This document shows, piece after piece, positions 20,037-29,364 of a DNA stretch of 47,623 nucleotides. This stretch comes from Deltaproteobacteria bacterium (GTDB lineage: Bacteria > Desulfobacterota > Desulfobaccia > Desulfobaccales > 0-14-0-80-60-11). Location: assembly GCA_016208235.1 (NCBI GenBank), contig JACQYN010000021.1, forward strand, positions 1 to 47,623, read 5' to 3'. The notes beneath the pieces are model-generated. The model was not told the origin of the DNA, ran no database searches, and was given only the letters and a program-made list of their open reading frames with translations. The translations under genes were made by a program, and so were the position numbers. The first letter of the stretch is position 1, and each line of letters starts with the position of its first letter.

Positions 20037-21603
20037 AAACCCGCCTCGGGTCCAGGTCCGGACTCCATTGGAGTTTGGCCCCCGCGGTCAACACCAGGTC
20101 CGCCAGCACCCAGATAATGACGGCTGAGAAGACGGCATTGAAGACGATGAGCCGGGGCAGGACCCAGCCCAGCCAGAGGGAGAGAAACGGCAAAATAAGA
20201 TGCAGAATAATAACCCCGAAGTGGAGGGTCAAAGGCAACCAGACCCCGGATTCGGCGAAGGGGTGGCGGTTGTTGACCCGATACGCGGGTTTGCGTCCTG
20301 GGGGATAGAATAAGGCCGCCAGGGTCGCGGCTCCATAAACCGGAAAAAGACCGAACAGCATCTTAAACTGCTTAAGAGCGTTCCCCCGGACAAACAGGTA
20401 GCGGAACATCAGGATGGTGGCCCCCAGATAGGCCCCCCGGAGCGCCCAATACACCGTTTCCTGGCCCAACAGGCTGGAGTCGCCCCCCAGGTAAACCAAC
20501 AGGGGAATCACGCAAAAAATGGGGAAAACCAGACCGCTTACGAGGTAACTCAACATGATCAGCAAAAAATGGCGGCGTTGCCGGAAACTAAGGCCGGATT
20601 TGAAGAGGGGGTTATCCCAGAAGAAAAGCCGCATGGTGTCCAGACACCACTGGAACCGCTGGCGATAGACCCCGGCCAGGGTCTGGGGCGCCAGGCCCCG
20701 GGACAGGGCATAAGGGAAATAGATGCCCTTCCAGCCCCGGCTCAACAGTTCATAGGAGGTGGTGACGTCCTCCACGATGTTCCAGGTGGCAAACCCGCCC
20801 ATCTCCTCCAAGGCCCGGCGCCGGTAGAGCACCCCGGAACCGCAGGAGATCACGGCGTTGGCCTGGTCGTTGCTCAGTTGCACCGCGTCGTAAAAGACCT
20901 CATCCCCGTTATAGAAGGGGTCCCCTTCCGGCAGGAAAAAGGCTTGCTTGGTCTGGACAAAAGCCACCCGAGGCAGCCGGAAAAAACCCGCCAACCGGGA
21001 GAGAATGTCCGGCGCCGGCACCTGGTCGGCGTCCAAGACCAGGATCAACTCGCCCCGGCTGCGGCTGAGGCCGAAATTGAGGTTGCCGCTCTTGGAATCC
21101 AGCAAGGGCAGCCCCGCTTGCGGGCGGGAAAGATAATGGCCTCCCAGGGAGCGGGCCAGGTCCGCCACCTGCGGGGAGCCGGCGTCGTCCAGGACATAGA
21201 CCTGGACCGGGGCATAGGCAATCCCGGTCACCGCCCGGAGGGTAGTGCGGATCACCTCCAGGGGTTCGCCGCAGCAAGGAACGAAAATATCTATGGGATA
21301 AGCCGCGGTGGGCTCCAGGCCTTCGGGGGGATGGAAGCGCAGGTGCCAGACGTCGCCGGCCAGAATAACCAGGAGAAAGAAGGCCAGAGCCTCCGCGCCC
21401 AGGAATAGCACATCTTGTATTCCCGGGTTTCTGAAGACCACCAAGCCCACCCACAAGATATATGCCGTTCCCAAGATTAGGGTCAGGAGGGAGAAGAACA
21501 GGGCGCGCAAACGCCGGGGCCGGTCTTCCCGGTCCCGGTAACGCCGGCAGGGGAGGCGGTCGAGGCACTCCGCCAAAAAAAATGAAAAAGGATTCTTGCT
21601 CAT
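20026..21603 (-). CDS. Family 2 glycosyltransferase, membrane-anchored (BcsA/NfrB-like)
   Basis: DIFVPCCGEPLEVIRTTLRAV, LVLDADQVP, YRQRFQWCLDT, multiple C-terminal TM helices; overlaps the start of the downstream TPR-barrel gene by 11 nt. Confidence 0.85.
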   Translation of the reverse strand: MSKNPFSFFLAECLDRLPCRRYRDREDRPRRLRALFFSLLTLILGTAYILWVGLVVFRNPGIQDVLFLGAEALAFFLLVILAGDVWHLRFHPPEGLEPTAAYPIDIFVPCCGEPLEVIRTTLRAVTGIAYAPVQVYVLDDAGSPQVADLARSLGGHYLSRPQAGLPLLDSKSGNLNFGLSRSRGELILVLDADQVPAPDILSRLAGFFRLPRVAFVQTKQAFFLPEGDPFYNGDEVFYDAVQLSNDQANAVISCGSGVLYRRRALEEMGGFATWNIVEDVTTSYELLSRGWKGIYFPYALSRGLAPQTLAGVYRQRFQWCLDTMRLFFWDNPLFKSGLSFRQRRHFLLIMLSYLVSGLVFPIFCVIPLLVYLGGDSSLLGQETVYWALRGAYLGATILMFRYLFVRGNALKQFKMLFGLFPVYGAATLAALFYPPGRKPAYRVNNRHPFAESGVWLPLTLHFGVIILHLILPFLSLWLGWVLPRLIVFNAVFSAVIIWVLADLVLTAGAKLQWSPDLDPRRVYGG

Positions 21604-21804
21604 ACAAGAATCCTCTCACCGCGCGCCGAGGCCGGAAAATCATCCTGTAAACATTTAGGCCTATTAGAATCAGCCATTTTCCCTCCCTGGGTGGCTGTCG
21701 GGCCTAACAATAATAAACAATTTTCAACACTTAGGAAGACGGTACCCTTTAATACACCCTTCCCAAGATCGTGTAAAGAGTTTTGTAAAAAATTTTAAAA
21801 ACTG

Positions 21805-22812
21805 CTAATTCGCGGCAGAGGCGGGGAGTCCGTGGTATTCTTTGTACCACTTAATAAAGCGGGGAATGCCCACGGCGATGGGGGTGGTGGGGTGAAAACC
21901 CAGCTTTTCTTGGGCCCGGCGGATATCCGCGAAGGTGGCCGGCACGTCCCCGGGCTGGATGGGCAGTAATTCCTTTTGGGCCTCCACCCCCAACTCCTGC
22001 TCCAGGAGGGCGATCACCCGGGTCAACTCCTCGGATTGGTGATTGCCCAGGTTGAAAATTTCGAAGGGGGCCAGGCCCGGGACCATGAGCGCGGCCAGGG
22101 TGCCCTGGACGATGTCGTCAATATAGGTGAAATCCCGTTGCATCTGCCCATAATTAAAGACTTTGATGGGCTTGCCGGCCAGCATGGCCGCGGCGAAGAG
22201 CCACATGGCCATATCCGGCCGGCCCCAGGGGCCGTAGACCGTAAAGTAACGGAGACCCACGGTGGGCAGGCCGAAGAGGTGGGTATAGGCATGGGCCATC
22301 AGCTCATCCGCCCGCTTGGTGGCGGCATAGAGGCTGATGGGCGTGTCCACCCGCTGTTCCTCCGAGAAGGGCAGTTCCGTCAGCCCCCCATAGACACTGG
22401 AGCTGGACGCGTAGACGAACCGCTCCACCGGCAGGCGTTTGGCCAACTCCAGGAGATTAAGAAAGCCTTCCAGATTGGCCTTCTGGTAGGAGAAAGGGTT
22501 GATGAGGGAATAGCGCACCCAGGCCTGGGCCGCCAGGTGGCAGATTTTTTGGGGGGCGTGGGCTTGAAAGAGTCCCTCCAGGGCCACCAGGTCGGTGAGG
22601 TCCGCGGTGATGGAGGTAAACCCGGGAAATTTCCTTAATTCCCGGTCCCGGTCTCTTTTCAGGGCCGGGGAATAATAGTCGCTGTAATTATCCAGGCCCA
22701 CCACCGGGGCGCCGGCGGCCAACAAGGCCCGGGCCACGTGATAGCCGATGAAGCCGGCGCTGCCGGTGACCAGAAAGGAATATTCCTTGATTCGGGAAGT
22801 CCAGGATGTCAT
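21805..22812 (-). CDS. NAD-dependent epimerase/dehydratase (UDP-glucuronate 4-epimerase-like)
   Basis: VTGSAGFIGYHVARALLAAG, SSSSVYGG, YAATKRADELMAHAY; ATG at 22810-22812 preferred over the ORF-track start 22845. Confidence 0.88.
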   Translation of the reverse strand: MTSWTSRIKEYSFLVTGSAGFIGYHVARALLAAGAPVVGLDNYSDYYSPALKRDRDRELRKFPGFTSITADLTDLVALEGLFQAHAPQKICHLAAQAWVRYSLINPFSYQKANLEGFLNLLELAKRLPVERFVYASSSSVYGGLTELPFSEEQRVDTPISLYAATKRADELMAHAYTHLFGLPTVGLRYFTVYGPWGRPDMAMWLFAAAMLAGKPIKVFNYGQMQRDFTYIDDIVQGTLAALMVPGLAPFEIFNLGNHQSEELTRVIALLEQELGVEAQKELLPIQPGDVPATFADIRRAQEKLGFHPTTPIAVGIPRFIKWYKEYHGLPASAAN

Positions 22813-22865
22813 GCCCGGATTATAGTAAATAGATAGGGCAATCACAATCTTATACTAAAAGCCCT

Positions 22866-22956
22866 AGTAATCAGTTGCCAGTTTCCCTGAAAAACCAATA
22901 TTGATAACTGGTGGATCTCTGATTTACTGACCACTGGCCACTGACTACTGGCTACC
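22866..22956. repeat. Heptamer arrays, AGTRGTC type, in inverted arrangement
   Basis: Left agtaatc agttgcc agtttcc; right tactgaccactggccactgactactggctacc = reverse strand AGTAGTC AGTGGCC AGTGGTC. Confidence 0.75.
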
Positions 22957-23073
22957 ATTTCCTGGAAATAACCTCTTGGGCAAATATAACCTTGGGATTG
23001 GCAGGCTCCTGGATTGCCACGGCTGCGGCGCGTGACTATCTTTTGGGAAAATCCACAGGGAGGGAGGCCCATC

Positions 23074-23688
23074 ATGTCCATCCATCCGGTACTCAAGGAA
23101 CACTCCGGGGAACTCGAAGCCATTGTAGGGAAATTGGTCGCCGGCGCCGGGGCAGCCCGAGACGCGTTTAACCGCCATAGCCGGAGACGCATGGAGGAAC
23201 TGCGAACCCTGAACCGGACCGCGGCCCAGGAGCTGGAGGCCGCGCTGAAAAAACTGGATAAGGAGATGGCCTTGAAATCCGAAGGGGAGCGGGCGGCCTT
23301 AACCCGCCTCTCCAGTATTTATACGCATATGCAGATTATCGCCCAAAACCTGGGCGCCCTGGTGGACCCTATCCAGAAAAAGATTAAAGACGGGGTCCTG
23401 TTCTCCGATAAAGCGGTATCCCAAACCAACTATCTCTTTGACACGCAGGCAGGGATGTTGCGCTCCGTGCTGGACATCATCAAGACCGACAACGAGTTTC
23501 TCAAAAGGTACGCGGAAACGGAAGCCCGGAACTTGATCCAGGCTTGCATCAATTTCGCCACGGAACACGAAACCCGGTTGATTGAGGGTCTCTGCCTGCC
23601 CCAGGCCGCGCCCCTGTTTCTGGCGATCCTCGACAATATGCGGTCAATGGGCCAGCACGAGGTGGAAATCGTCCAGCTCTTGGCGTGA
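23074..23688 (+). CDS. Hypothetical helical/coiled-coil protein
   Basis: ATG at 23074 preceded by gggagggagg; MSIHPVLKEHSGELEAIVGKLVAGAG..., amphipathic helical composition. Confidence 0.65.
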   Translation: MSIHPVLKEHSGELEAIVGKLVAGAGAARDAFNRHSRRRMEELRTLNRTAAQELEAALKKLDKEMALKSEGERAALTRLSSIYTHMQIIAQNLGALVDPIQKKIKDGVLFSDKAVSQTNYLFDTQAGMLRSVLDIIKTDNEFLKRYAETEARNLIQACINFATEHETRLIEGLCLPQAAPLFLAILDNMRSMGQHEVEIVQLLA

Positions 23689-23720
23689 AAAGGAAGGTTG
23701 GGGAGGTGGCCAGGGAAAAA

Positions 23721-23779
23721 CAGTGGTCAGTAGTCAGTTATCAGTTATTCAGATACTGACCACTGACCACTGGCCACTA
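23721..23779. repeat. Heptamer array, AGTRGTC type, head-to-head (cruciform-capable)
   Basis: c agtggtc agtagtc agttatc agttatt ... tactgaccactgaccactggccacta. Confidence 0.85.
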
Positions 23780-23809
23780 TTTAGTCCCTGACCCTCCCCC
23801 CACAAGGCA

Positions 23810-24439
23810 TCATTTCTCTACTACCGTAGCTTTGACAATAATCACCGGCTCCCCGGGCACATTCTGGTGCATCCCCCGGTTACCGGTGGCCACCGCCTTG
23901 ATTTTGTCCACCACCTCCTGGCCCTTCACCACTTTCCCGAACACCGCGTAGCCCCAACCCTGGGGGCTCTTGTCCCGGTGGTTGAGCATCTTGTTGTCCG
24001 CCACATTGATGAAGAACTGGGAACTGGCCGAGTGGGGGTCCATCGTCCTAGCCATGGCTATGGTGTAAGTATCGTTGGTCAGGCCGTTGTCGGCTTCATT
24101 CTTAATGGGGGCCCGGGTGGGCTTCTGGGTCATATTGGCGTCAAAGCCGCCGCCCTGGATCATGAAACCGTTGATCACCCGGTGGAAAATGGTGCCGTTG
24201 TAAAACCCGTCTTTGACGTATTGGAGAAAATTGGCCACCGTGTCCGGCGCCTTTTCAGGGTTGAGTTCCAGGACGATTTCGCCCATGCTAGTTTCCAGTT
24301 TGACCAAAGGTCGTCTCCTTTCTGCCGGCGCGGCAAGCCCCAGGGCAGGGATTAAGATTAGAGAAAGACTGATCACCAGGATCAGATTCCCCCAAAACTG
24401 TATTTTCCGTCGGTCCATTCTTTCCTCCTGATTTTCCAA
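23810..24439 (-). CDS. Cyclophilin-type peptidyl-prolyl cis-trans isomerase (exported)
   Basis: Signal peptide; [65 protein letters not shown]. Confidence 0.93.
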   Translation of the reverse strand: MENQEERMDRRKIQFWGNLILVISLSLILIPALGLAAPAERRRPLVKLETSMGEIVLELNPEKAPDTVANFLQYVKDGFYNGTIFHRVINGFMIQGGGFDANMTQKPTRAPIKNEADNGLTNDTYTIAMARTMDPHSASSQFFINVADNKMLNHRDKSPQGWGYAVFGKVVKGQEVVDKIKAVATGNRGMHQNVPGEPVIIVKATVVEK

Positions 24440-24749
24440 CTAATACTTTCTCATTACTATACGGGAGGATAAGGAAGAAGGCCAGGATTAGCGGATCGGT
24501 TCATGGACTGTTGGTTAGGCGCCGCAGATGCGACGCTTGAAAAAAGCCGCTTCTAATCGGCCAGCGGGATGATCGGGGAACCTTTCCTCCGCCATTTCGC
24601 TGCCTTATTTTAAATCAGGGGGTGGTAATCGTTTATCATGAACTTATCTTCATAAATTATTACCGATGGTCAGCATCATCGGTTGATCTGGGGGAGAGAT
24701 CATCTTTTTTCTTCTGGGCCTTTTATCTGGTTAGGCGGTGACTTACCCT

Positions 24750-24789
24750 CCATTAACTTTGAACCTTGAACCTCGAACTTTGAACTTTC
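24750..24789. repeat. Heptamer array, GAACYTT type
   Basis: ccattaactttgaaccttgaacctcgaactttgaactttc, immediately 5' of the aaaggagg Shine-Dalgarno of tkt; 38/40 identical to 27544-27583. Confidence 0.85.
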
Positions 24790-24801
24790 AAAAGGAGGCT
24801 C

Positions 24802-26652
24802 ATGGCCATGTCAGAGCAGGAGCACCTGGGCCGGTTGACAAAACTGGCCGTCTTGATCCGCTATTATATCCTGGCCGCCACCACCGCGGCCGGCTCCGGC
24901 CACCCCACCTCCTCCCTGTCGGCCACGGAGCTGATGACCGCGCTCCTCTTCGGCGGCTTTTTCAGATACAATGCCGACCACCCGGACCACCCCAACAATG
25001 ACCGCCTGATCTTTTCCAAGGGCCATGCCTCCCCGTTGTTTTACGCAATCTGGGCCGCGGCCGGGAAGCTCTCGGAAGAGGAACTGATCAAGACTTACCG
25101 CAAGTTCGGCAGCCCCCTGGAAGGCCACCCCACGGTGAGTTTTCCCCATACGGAGGCGGCCACCGGCTCCCTGGGCCAGGGACTGTCCATCGGCTTAGGC
25201 ATGGCCCTGAACGCCAAGTACCTGGACCGGCTCCCGTACCTGACGTACGTGCTCCTGGGAGACAGTGAAATGGCGGAAGGCTCCCAGTGGGAGGCCATCC
25301 AGCTGGCCGCCCATTACGAGCTGGATAATCTCATCGGCATCCTCGACGTCAACCGCCTGGGCCAGCGGGGGGAGACCATGTACGGCCACGACCTCCAGGC
25401 CTACGAGCAGCGCCTCGCCGCGTTCGGTTGGGAGACCATCCTGGTGGACGGCCATTCCTTTGAGGAGATACTGCCCGCGTATCAGCAAGCCGCGCTAGTG
25501 AGCGGCAAACCGGTGATGATCATCGCCAGGACTATTAAAGGCAAAGGCGTCTCCTTCCTGGAAGACCGAAACGGCTGGCACGGCAAGGCCCTGAAACCGG
25601 AAGAATACGCCCGGGCATTAACAGAGCTGGGAGAAATCGACAGGTCCGTCAGAGGGGAAATCCCCAAGCCCCATGACCAGAAACCTCTGGAACCCCAACC
25701 CCGGAAGGCGCAGCCCCTTTCTTACCCGGCGGATAAACCCGTAGCCACCAGGACCGCTTACGGCCATGCCCTGGCCCGGATTTACCCGGAATTTCCCCGG
25801 ATCGTCAGCCTGGACGGAGAAGTGAGCAACTCCACCATGGCCGAGATCTTTCAGAAAGCCTATCCCGAGCGGTTCTTCGAGGTTTATATTGCCGAACAGA
25901 ACATGGTGGGGATGGGCTTAGGCCTGTCCCGGCGGGGGAAAATCCCCTTTGTCTCCACTTTTGCCGCTTTTTTTAGCCGGGCTTATGACCAGATCCGCAT
26001 GAGCCAGTATTCCGACCCCAATCTCAAATTCGTGGGCTCCCACGCGGGCGTGTCCATCGGCGAAGACGGTCCGTCGCAGATGGGCCTGGAAGATATCGCC
26101 ATGTTCCGGGCGGTGTTGGACAGCGTGGTGCTTTATCCCGGCGACGCGGTGTCCACCGAAAAGTTGGTGGAGGCCATGGCCCGCCATCGGGGCATCGCCT
26201 ATCTCCGCACCACCAGGATGGCCACCCCCGTTGTTTATGCGCCGGAGGAGGAATTCAACATCGGCGGCTGCAAAGTTCTGCGCCAGAGCGACCGGGACGC
26301 GGCCACGGTCGTTGCCGCGGGTGTGACCCTCCATGAAGCCCTGGCGACTTATGAAATTTTGCAGAAAGAAGGTATCTTCATCAGGGTGATCGACCTCTAC
26401 AGCATCAAACCCCTGGATCTGGCCGCGCTTCAGGACGCGGCCCGGGAGACCCGGTGCTTGATCACCGTGGAAGACCATTACCCGGAAGGGGGCCTGGGGG
26501 AGGCGGTGTTGAGCGCCCTGGCCCCTATGTCCACCCCGGTTCATTCCCTGGCCGTGCGCCGGAAACCCAAAAGCGGTAAGCCCGGAGAACTGCTGGATTA
26601 TGAAGACATCTCCGCCGGGGCTATCATCCGTAAGGTTAAAGAACTCTTATAA
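24802..26652 (+). CDS. tkt: Transketolase
   Basis: 616 aa; GHPTSSLSATELM, GLGMALNAKYLDRLPYLTYVLLGDSEMAEGSQWEA, EVYIAEQNMVGMGLGL. Confidence 0.93.
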   Translation: MAMSEQEHLGRLTKLAVLIRYYILAATTAAGSGHPTSSLSATELMTALLFGGFFRYNADHPDHPNNDRLIFSKGHASPLFYAIWAAAGKLSEEELIKTYRKFGSPLEGHPTVSFPHTEAATGSLGQGLSIGLGMALNAKYLDRLPYLTYVLLGDSEMAEGSQWEAIQLAAHYELDNLIGILDVNRLGQRGETMYGHDLQAYEQRLAAFGWETILVDGHSFEEILPAYQQAALVSGKPVMIIARTIKGKGVSFLEDRNGWHGKALKPEEYARALTELGEIDRSVRGEIPKPHDQKPLEPQPRKAQPLSYPADKPVATRTAYGHALARIYPEFPRIVSLDGEVSNSTMAEIFQKAYPERFFEVYIAEQNMVGMGLGLSRRGKIPFVSTFAAFFSRAYDQIRMSQYSDPNLKFVGSHAGVSIGEDGPSQMGLEDIAMFRAVLDSVVLYPGDAVSTEKLVEAMARHRGIAYLRTTRMATPVVYAPEEEFNIGGCKVLRQSDRDAATVVAAGVTLHEALATYEILQKEGIFIRVIDLYSIKPLDLAALQDAARETRCLITVEDHYPEGGLGEAVLSALAPMSTPVHSLAVRRKPKSGKPGELLDYEDISAGAIIRKVKELL

Positions 26653-26677
26653 AAGAACTTGAAAAAGTCATAATTAT

Positions 26678-26832
26678 GTCATTCTGAGGGAACGAAGCGA
26701 CCGAAGAATCTCAGAAAAACCAGATGCTTCGCTTCATCTGAAAATGCCTTTTAACAGGCACACTTGGAGGCGGCCAGGGACGGCCGCCCCACCAAGAATC
26801 CTTTTGATGGTGGGGCGGGCCTCTGTGCCCGC
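26678..26832. repeat. Composite ~155-bp intergenic repeat, copy 1
   Basis: gtcattctgagggaacgaagcgaccgaagaatctcagaaaaa...ggaggcggccagggacggccgccccacc...ggtggggcgggcctctgtgcccgcc; matches reverse complement of 29021-29175. Confidence 0.8.
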
Positions 26833-26953
26833 CATACTCAAATTTTCATGCGTTATGGTAAGCTTTAGGTCATGATGGCTTACTCAGAATGACAAAAGCG
26901 AGTTGTGAAGTTTTCGTATAAGGCCCGACTGGAGCTAAAAAAGGGAGAACGCG

Positions 26954-27415
26954 ATGCGCCTGGGGATCGCCGCCGACCACGGCGGCTTTGAGCTCAAAGA
27001 GCAGCTGGTTGAGGAACTCCGGGAAATGGGGCATGAGGTGGTGGATTTCGGCGCCCGGGAGTATGACCCGAAAGACGATTACCCCGATTACGTGGTGCCC
27101 CTGGCCCAAGCCGTGGCCCGGGGCGAGGTGGAGCGGGGGGTGGCCATCTGCGGCAGCGGCGTGGGGGCCTCCGTGGCCGCCAACAAGGTGCCCGGGGTGC
27201 GGGCCGCGTTGATCCACGAGGTCTTCTCCGCCCACCAAGGGGTGGAGGATGACGACATGAACGTCATATGCCTGGGAGGCCGGGTGACCTGCTATGCCCT
27301 GGCCTGGGACCTGGTGCAGACCTTTCTCAAAGCCCGGTTCAAGGAAGGCGAGCGCTTTCTGCGCCGTCTGGACAAAGTGGCCCGGTTGGAAAAGATAGAG
27401 GAACAGGATTGGTAG
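26954..27415 (+). CDS. rpiB: Ribose-5-phosphate isomerase B
   Basis: MRLGIAADHGGFELKEQLVEELREMGHEVVDFG, GVAICGSGVGASVAANKVPGVRAA. Confidence 0.93.
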   Translation: MRLGIAADHGGFELKEQLVEELREMGHEVVDFGAREYDPKDDYPDYVVPLAQAVARGEVERGVAICGSGVGASVAANKVPGVRAALIHEVFSAHQGVEDDDMNVICLGGRVTCYALAWDLVQTFLKARFKEGERFLRRLDKVARLEKIEEQDW

Positions 27416-27420
27416 TTAAT

Positions 27421-27441
27421 CTGTTTCCCGTTTTCCGTTTT
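27421..27441. repeat. Heptamer array, ACGGAAA type (reverse strand)
   Basis: ctgtttc ccgtttt ccgtttt, 6 nt after rpiB stop. Confidence 0.65.
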
Positions 27442-27543
27442 AAAGATTTACTCATGGAGGCCTTTGGCCCATCCATAAATTATAAAAAATCGTAGAGCGG
27501 GCGTCCCCGCCCGCCACCATCATTTGATGGCGGTGCACAGCCC

Positions 27544-27583
27544 CCATTAACTTTAAACCTTGAACCTTGAACTTTGAACTTTC
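27544..27583. repeat. Heptamer array, GAACYTT type
   Basis: ccattaactttaaaccttgaaccttgaactttgaactttc, 18 nt upstream of the DUF488 ORF. Confidence 0.85.
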
Positions 27584-27601
27584 CGAAGAAGAGCATTTAA
27601 C

Positions 27602-28153
27602 TTGATCGCCTCCCAATCCCTTAAGCCGGTCATCCTGACCATCGGCCATTCCACCCACCCCCTGGAGGCCTTTATTAAACTGCTCCACGCCCACGGGGTC
27701 ACTCTGGTGGCGGACGTGCGCACCGTGCCCCGCTCCCGCCACAACCCCCAATTCAACCGGGAGACCCTGCCGGAGCAACTTAAGCTCGCGGGTATGGGCT
27801 ATGCGCACCTGCCGGGGCTGGGGGGCCTGCGGCATCCCCGGGTTGATTCCTCCAACCGGGGCTGGCATAACGCCTCTTTCCGGGGATATGCCGACTACAT
27901 GCAGACCCCGGAGTTTGCGGAAAACCTGGAGGCCCTGATCCAAATGGCCCAAAAGGACCGCCTCGCCTTGATGTGCGCCGAGGCCGTGCCCTGGCGCTGC
28001 CACCGCTCCCTGATCGCCGATGCTCTTTGGGTCCGGGGCATCCCGGTGGAACACATCCTGGGCCTCAAGGGCCGCCAGGTCCACCGGCTCACCGGCTTTG
28101 CCCGGGTTCAGGGCTTGGAGCTTACCTATCCGGAGGAAGAAGTCCAGGATTAA
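27602..28153 (+). CDS. DUF488 domain-containing protein
   Basis: ILTIGHSTHPLEAFIKLLHAHGVTLVADVRTVPRSRHNPQFN, LMCAEAVPWRCHRSLIADAL. Confidence 0.88.
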   Translation: MIASQSLKPVILTIGHSTHPLEAFIKLLHAHGVTLVADVRTVPRSRHNPQFNRETLPEQLKLAGMGYAHLPGLGGLRHPRVDSSNRGWHNASFRGYADYMQTPEFAENLEALIQMAQKDRLALMCAEAVPWRCHRSLIADALWVRGIPVEHILGLKGRQVHRLTGFARVQGLELTYPEEEVQD

Positions 28154-28217
28154 AGACTAGTGGGGAAATGGGGGAAAACTGATAGAATGTCCCCAATTTA
28201 GCCTGGATTATCTCGAG

Positions 28218-28994
28218 ATGACGCCAACTAAAGCAAATAATTTCCAAAACCAGGAGGAAACCGCCTACTTCGGCTATCGCCGGGTCCCAGCCGGGGAAAA
28301 GGGCCGCTTGGTGCGGAAGCATTTCACCACCGTGGCCGCCCGCTACGACCTGATGAACACCCTCCTGAGCCTCGGCCTTCACCACCTGTGGAAACGGACC
28401 GCGGTGAAGATGTTGGGGCTTAAGCCCGGGGACCGGGTTCTGGACGTCTGCGGAGGGACCGGGGATCTGGCCCTCTTGGCCGCCCGGATAGTGGGCCGCG
28501 CAGGCCGGGTCCTGATCTATGATATCAACCGGGCCATGCTGGCCGCGGGCCGGCCCAAGGTGGCCCGCTCCCCCCTGGCCGGGAGCATCCTCTACCTTCA
28601 GGGGGACGCGGAGCGCCTCTCCTGCGCGGATAATATTTTTGACGCGGCCATGGTGGGCTTCGGTATCCGCAACCTCACTCGCCCGGACGCAGGCTTCCGG
28701 GAGATGCACCGGGTCCTGAAGCCGGGGGGCAGGCTCATGTGCCTGGAATTCTCCCAACCCACCTGGGCCTGGTTCCGTTGGCTCTATGACCTTTATTCTT
28801 TTTATTTCATGCCCCTGGCCGGGAGAATCGTGGCGGGCTCCTCCCAGGCCTACACCTATCTCCCCGAGTCCATCCGCTTGTTCGCCAAACCGGGGGAATT
28901 GAGCGCGCTCTTGGAAGACCTCGGCTTTTCCCAAGTGCGGTACCGCCGCCTCATCAACGGCATCGCCGCGGTGCACGTGGGGGTCAAGAGCTGA
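28218..28994 (+). CDS. ubiE: Ubiquinone/menaquinone biosynthesis C-methyltransferase UbiE/MenG
   Basis: ARYDLMNTLLSLGLHHLWKR, VLDVCGGTGDLALLAA, GFGIRNLTRPDAGFREMHRVLKPGGRLMCLEFS. Confidence 0.92.
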   Translation: MTPTKANNFQNQEETAYFGYRRVPAGEKGRLVRKHFTTVAARYDLMNTLLSLGLHHLWKRTAVKMLGLKPGDRVLDVCGGTGDLALLAARIVGRAGRVLIYDINRAMLAAGRPKVARSPLAGSILYLQGDAERLSCADNIFDAAMVGFGIRNLTRPDAGFREMHRVLKPGGRLMCLEFSQPTWAWFRWLYDLYSFYFMPLAGRIVAGSSQAYTYLPESIRLFAKPGELSALLEDLGFSQVRYRRLINGIAAVHVGVKS

Positions 28995-29020
28995 TTTTGA
29001 GGCAAGGGGCCAGGGGGGGC

Positions 29021-29175
29021 GGCGGGCACAGAGGCCCGCCCCACCTTAAAGAAGAATTTTTCTAGTGGGGCGGCCATCCCTGGCCGCCTCCAACTGTTTC
29101 TGGGGAAGGGTTTTTCAGATGAAGGGAAAGAATCTTGTTTTTCTGAGATTCTTCCCTCTCTCGCTCCCTCAGAGT
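29021..29175. repeat. Composite ~155-bp intergenic repeat, copy 2 (inverted relative to copy 1)
   Basis: ggcgggcacagaggcccgccccacc...gtggggcggccatccctggccgcctccaactg...tttttcagatgaagggaaagaatcttgtttttctgagattcttccctctctcgctccctcaga. Confidence 0.8.
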
Positions 29176-29364
29176 ATCCTATTGATGCTTATCTCAGAGT
29201 TCTCCTTAATGGGTATTTGGGTCCGGAAAATAAGGCAGCCGGCCCTGTTCTCCGGATCACGAAGATAAAGACGCGCCTTTCCCTATGGACGGCCTATAAT
29301 GGCGTTCCTATATTTTATTAGGCCCCGGCTGCACTGGTGGGGGTTGGGGAGGTAGGTCTCGTTT

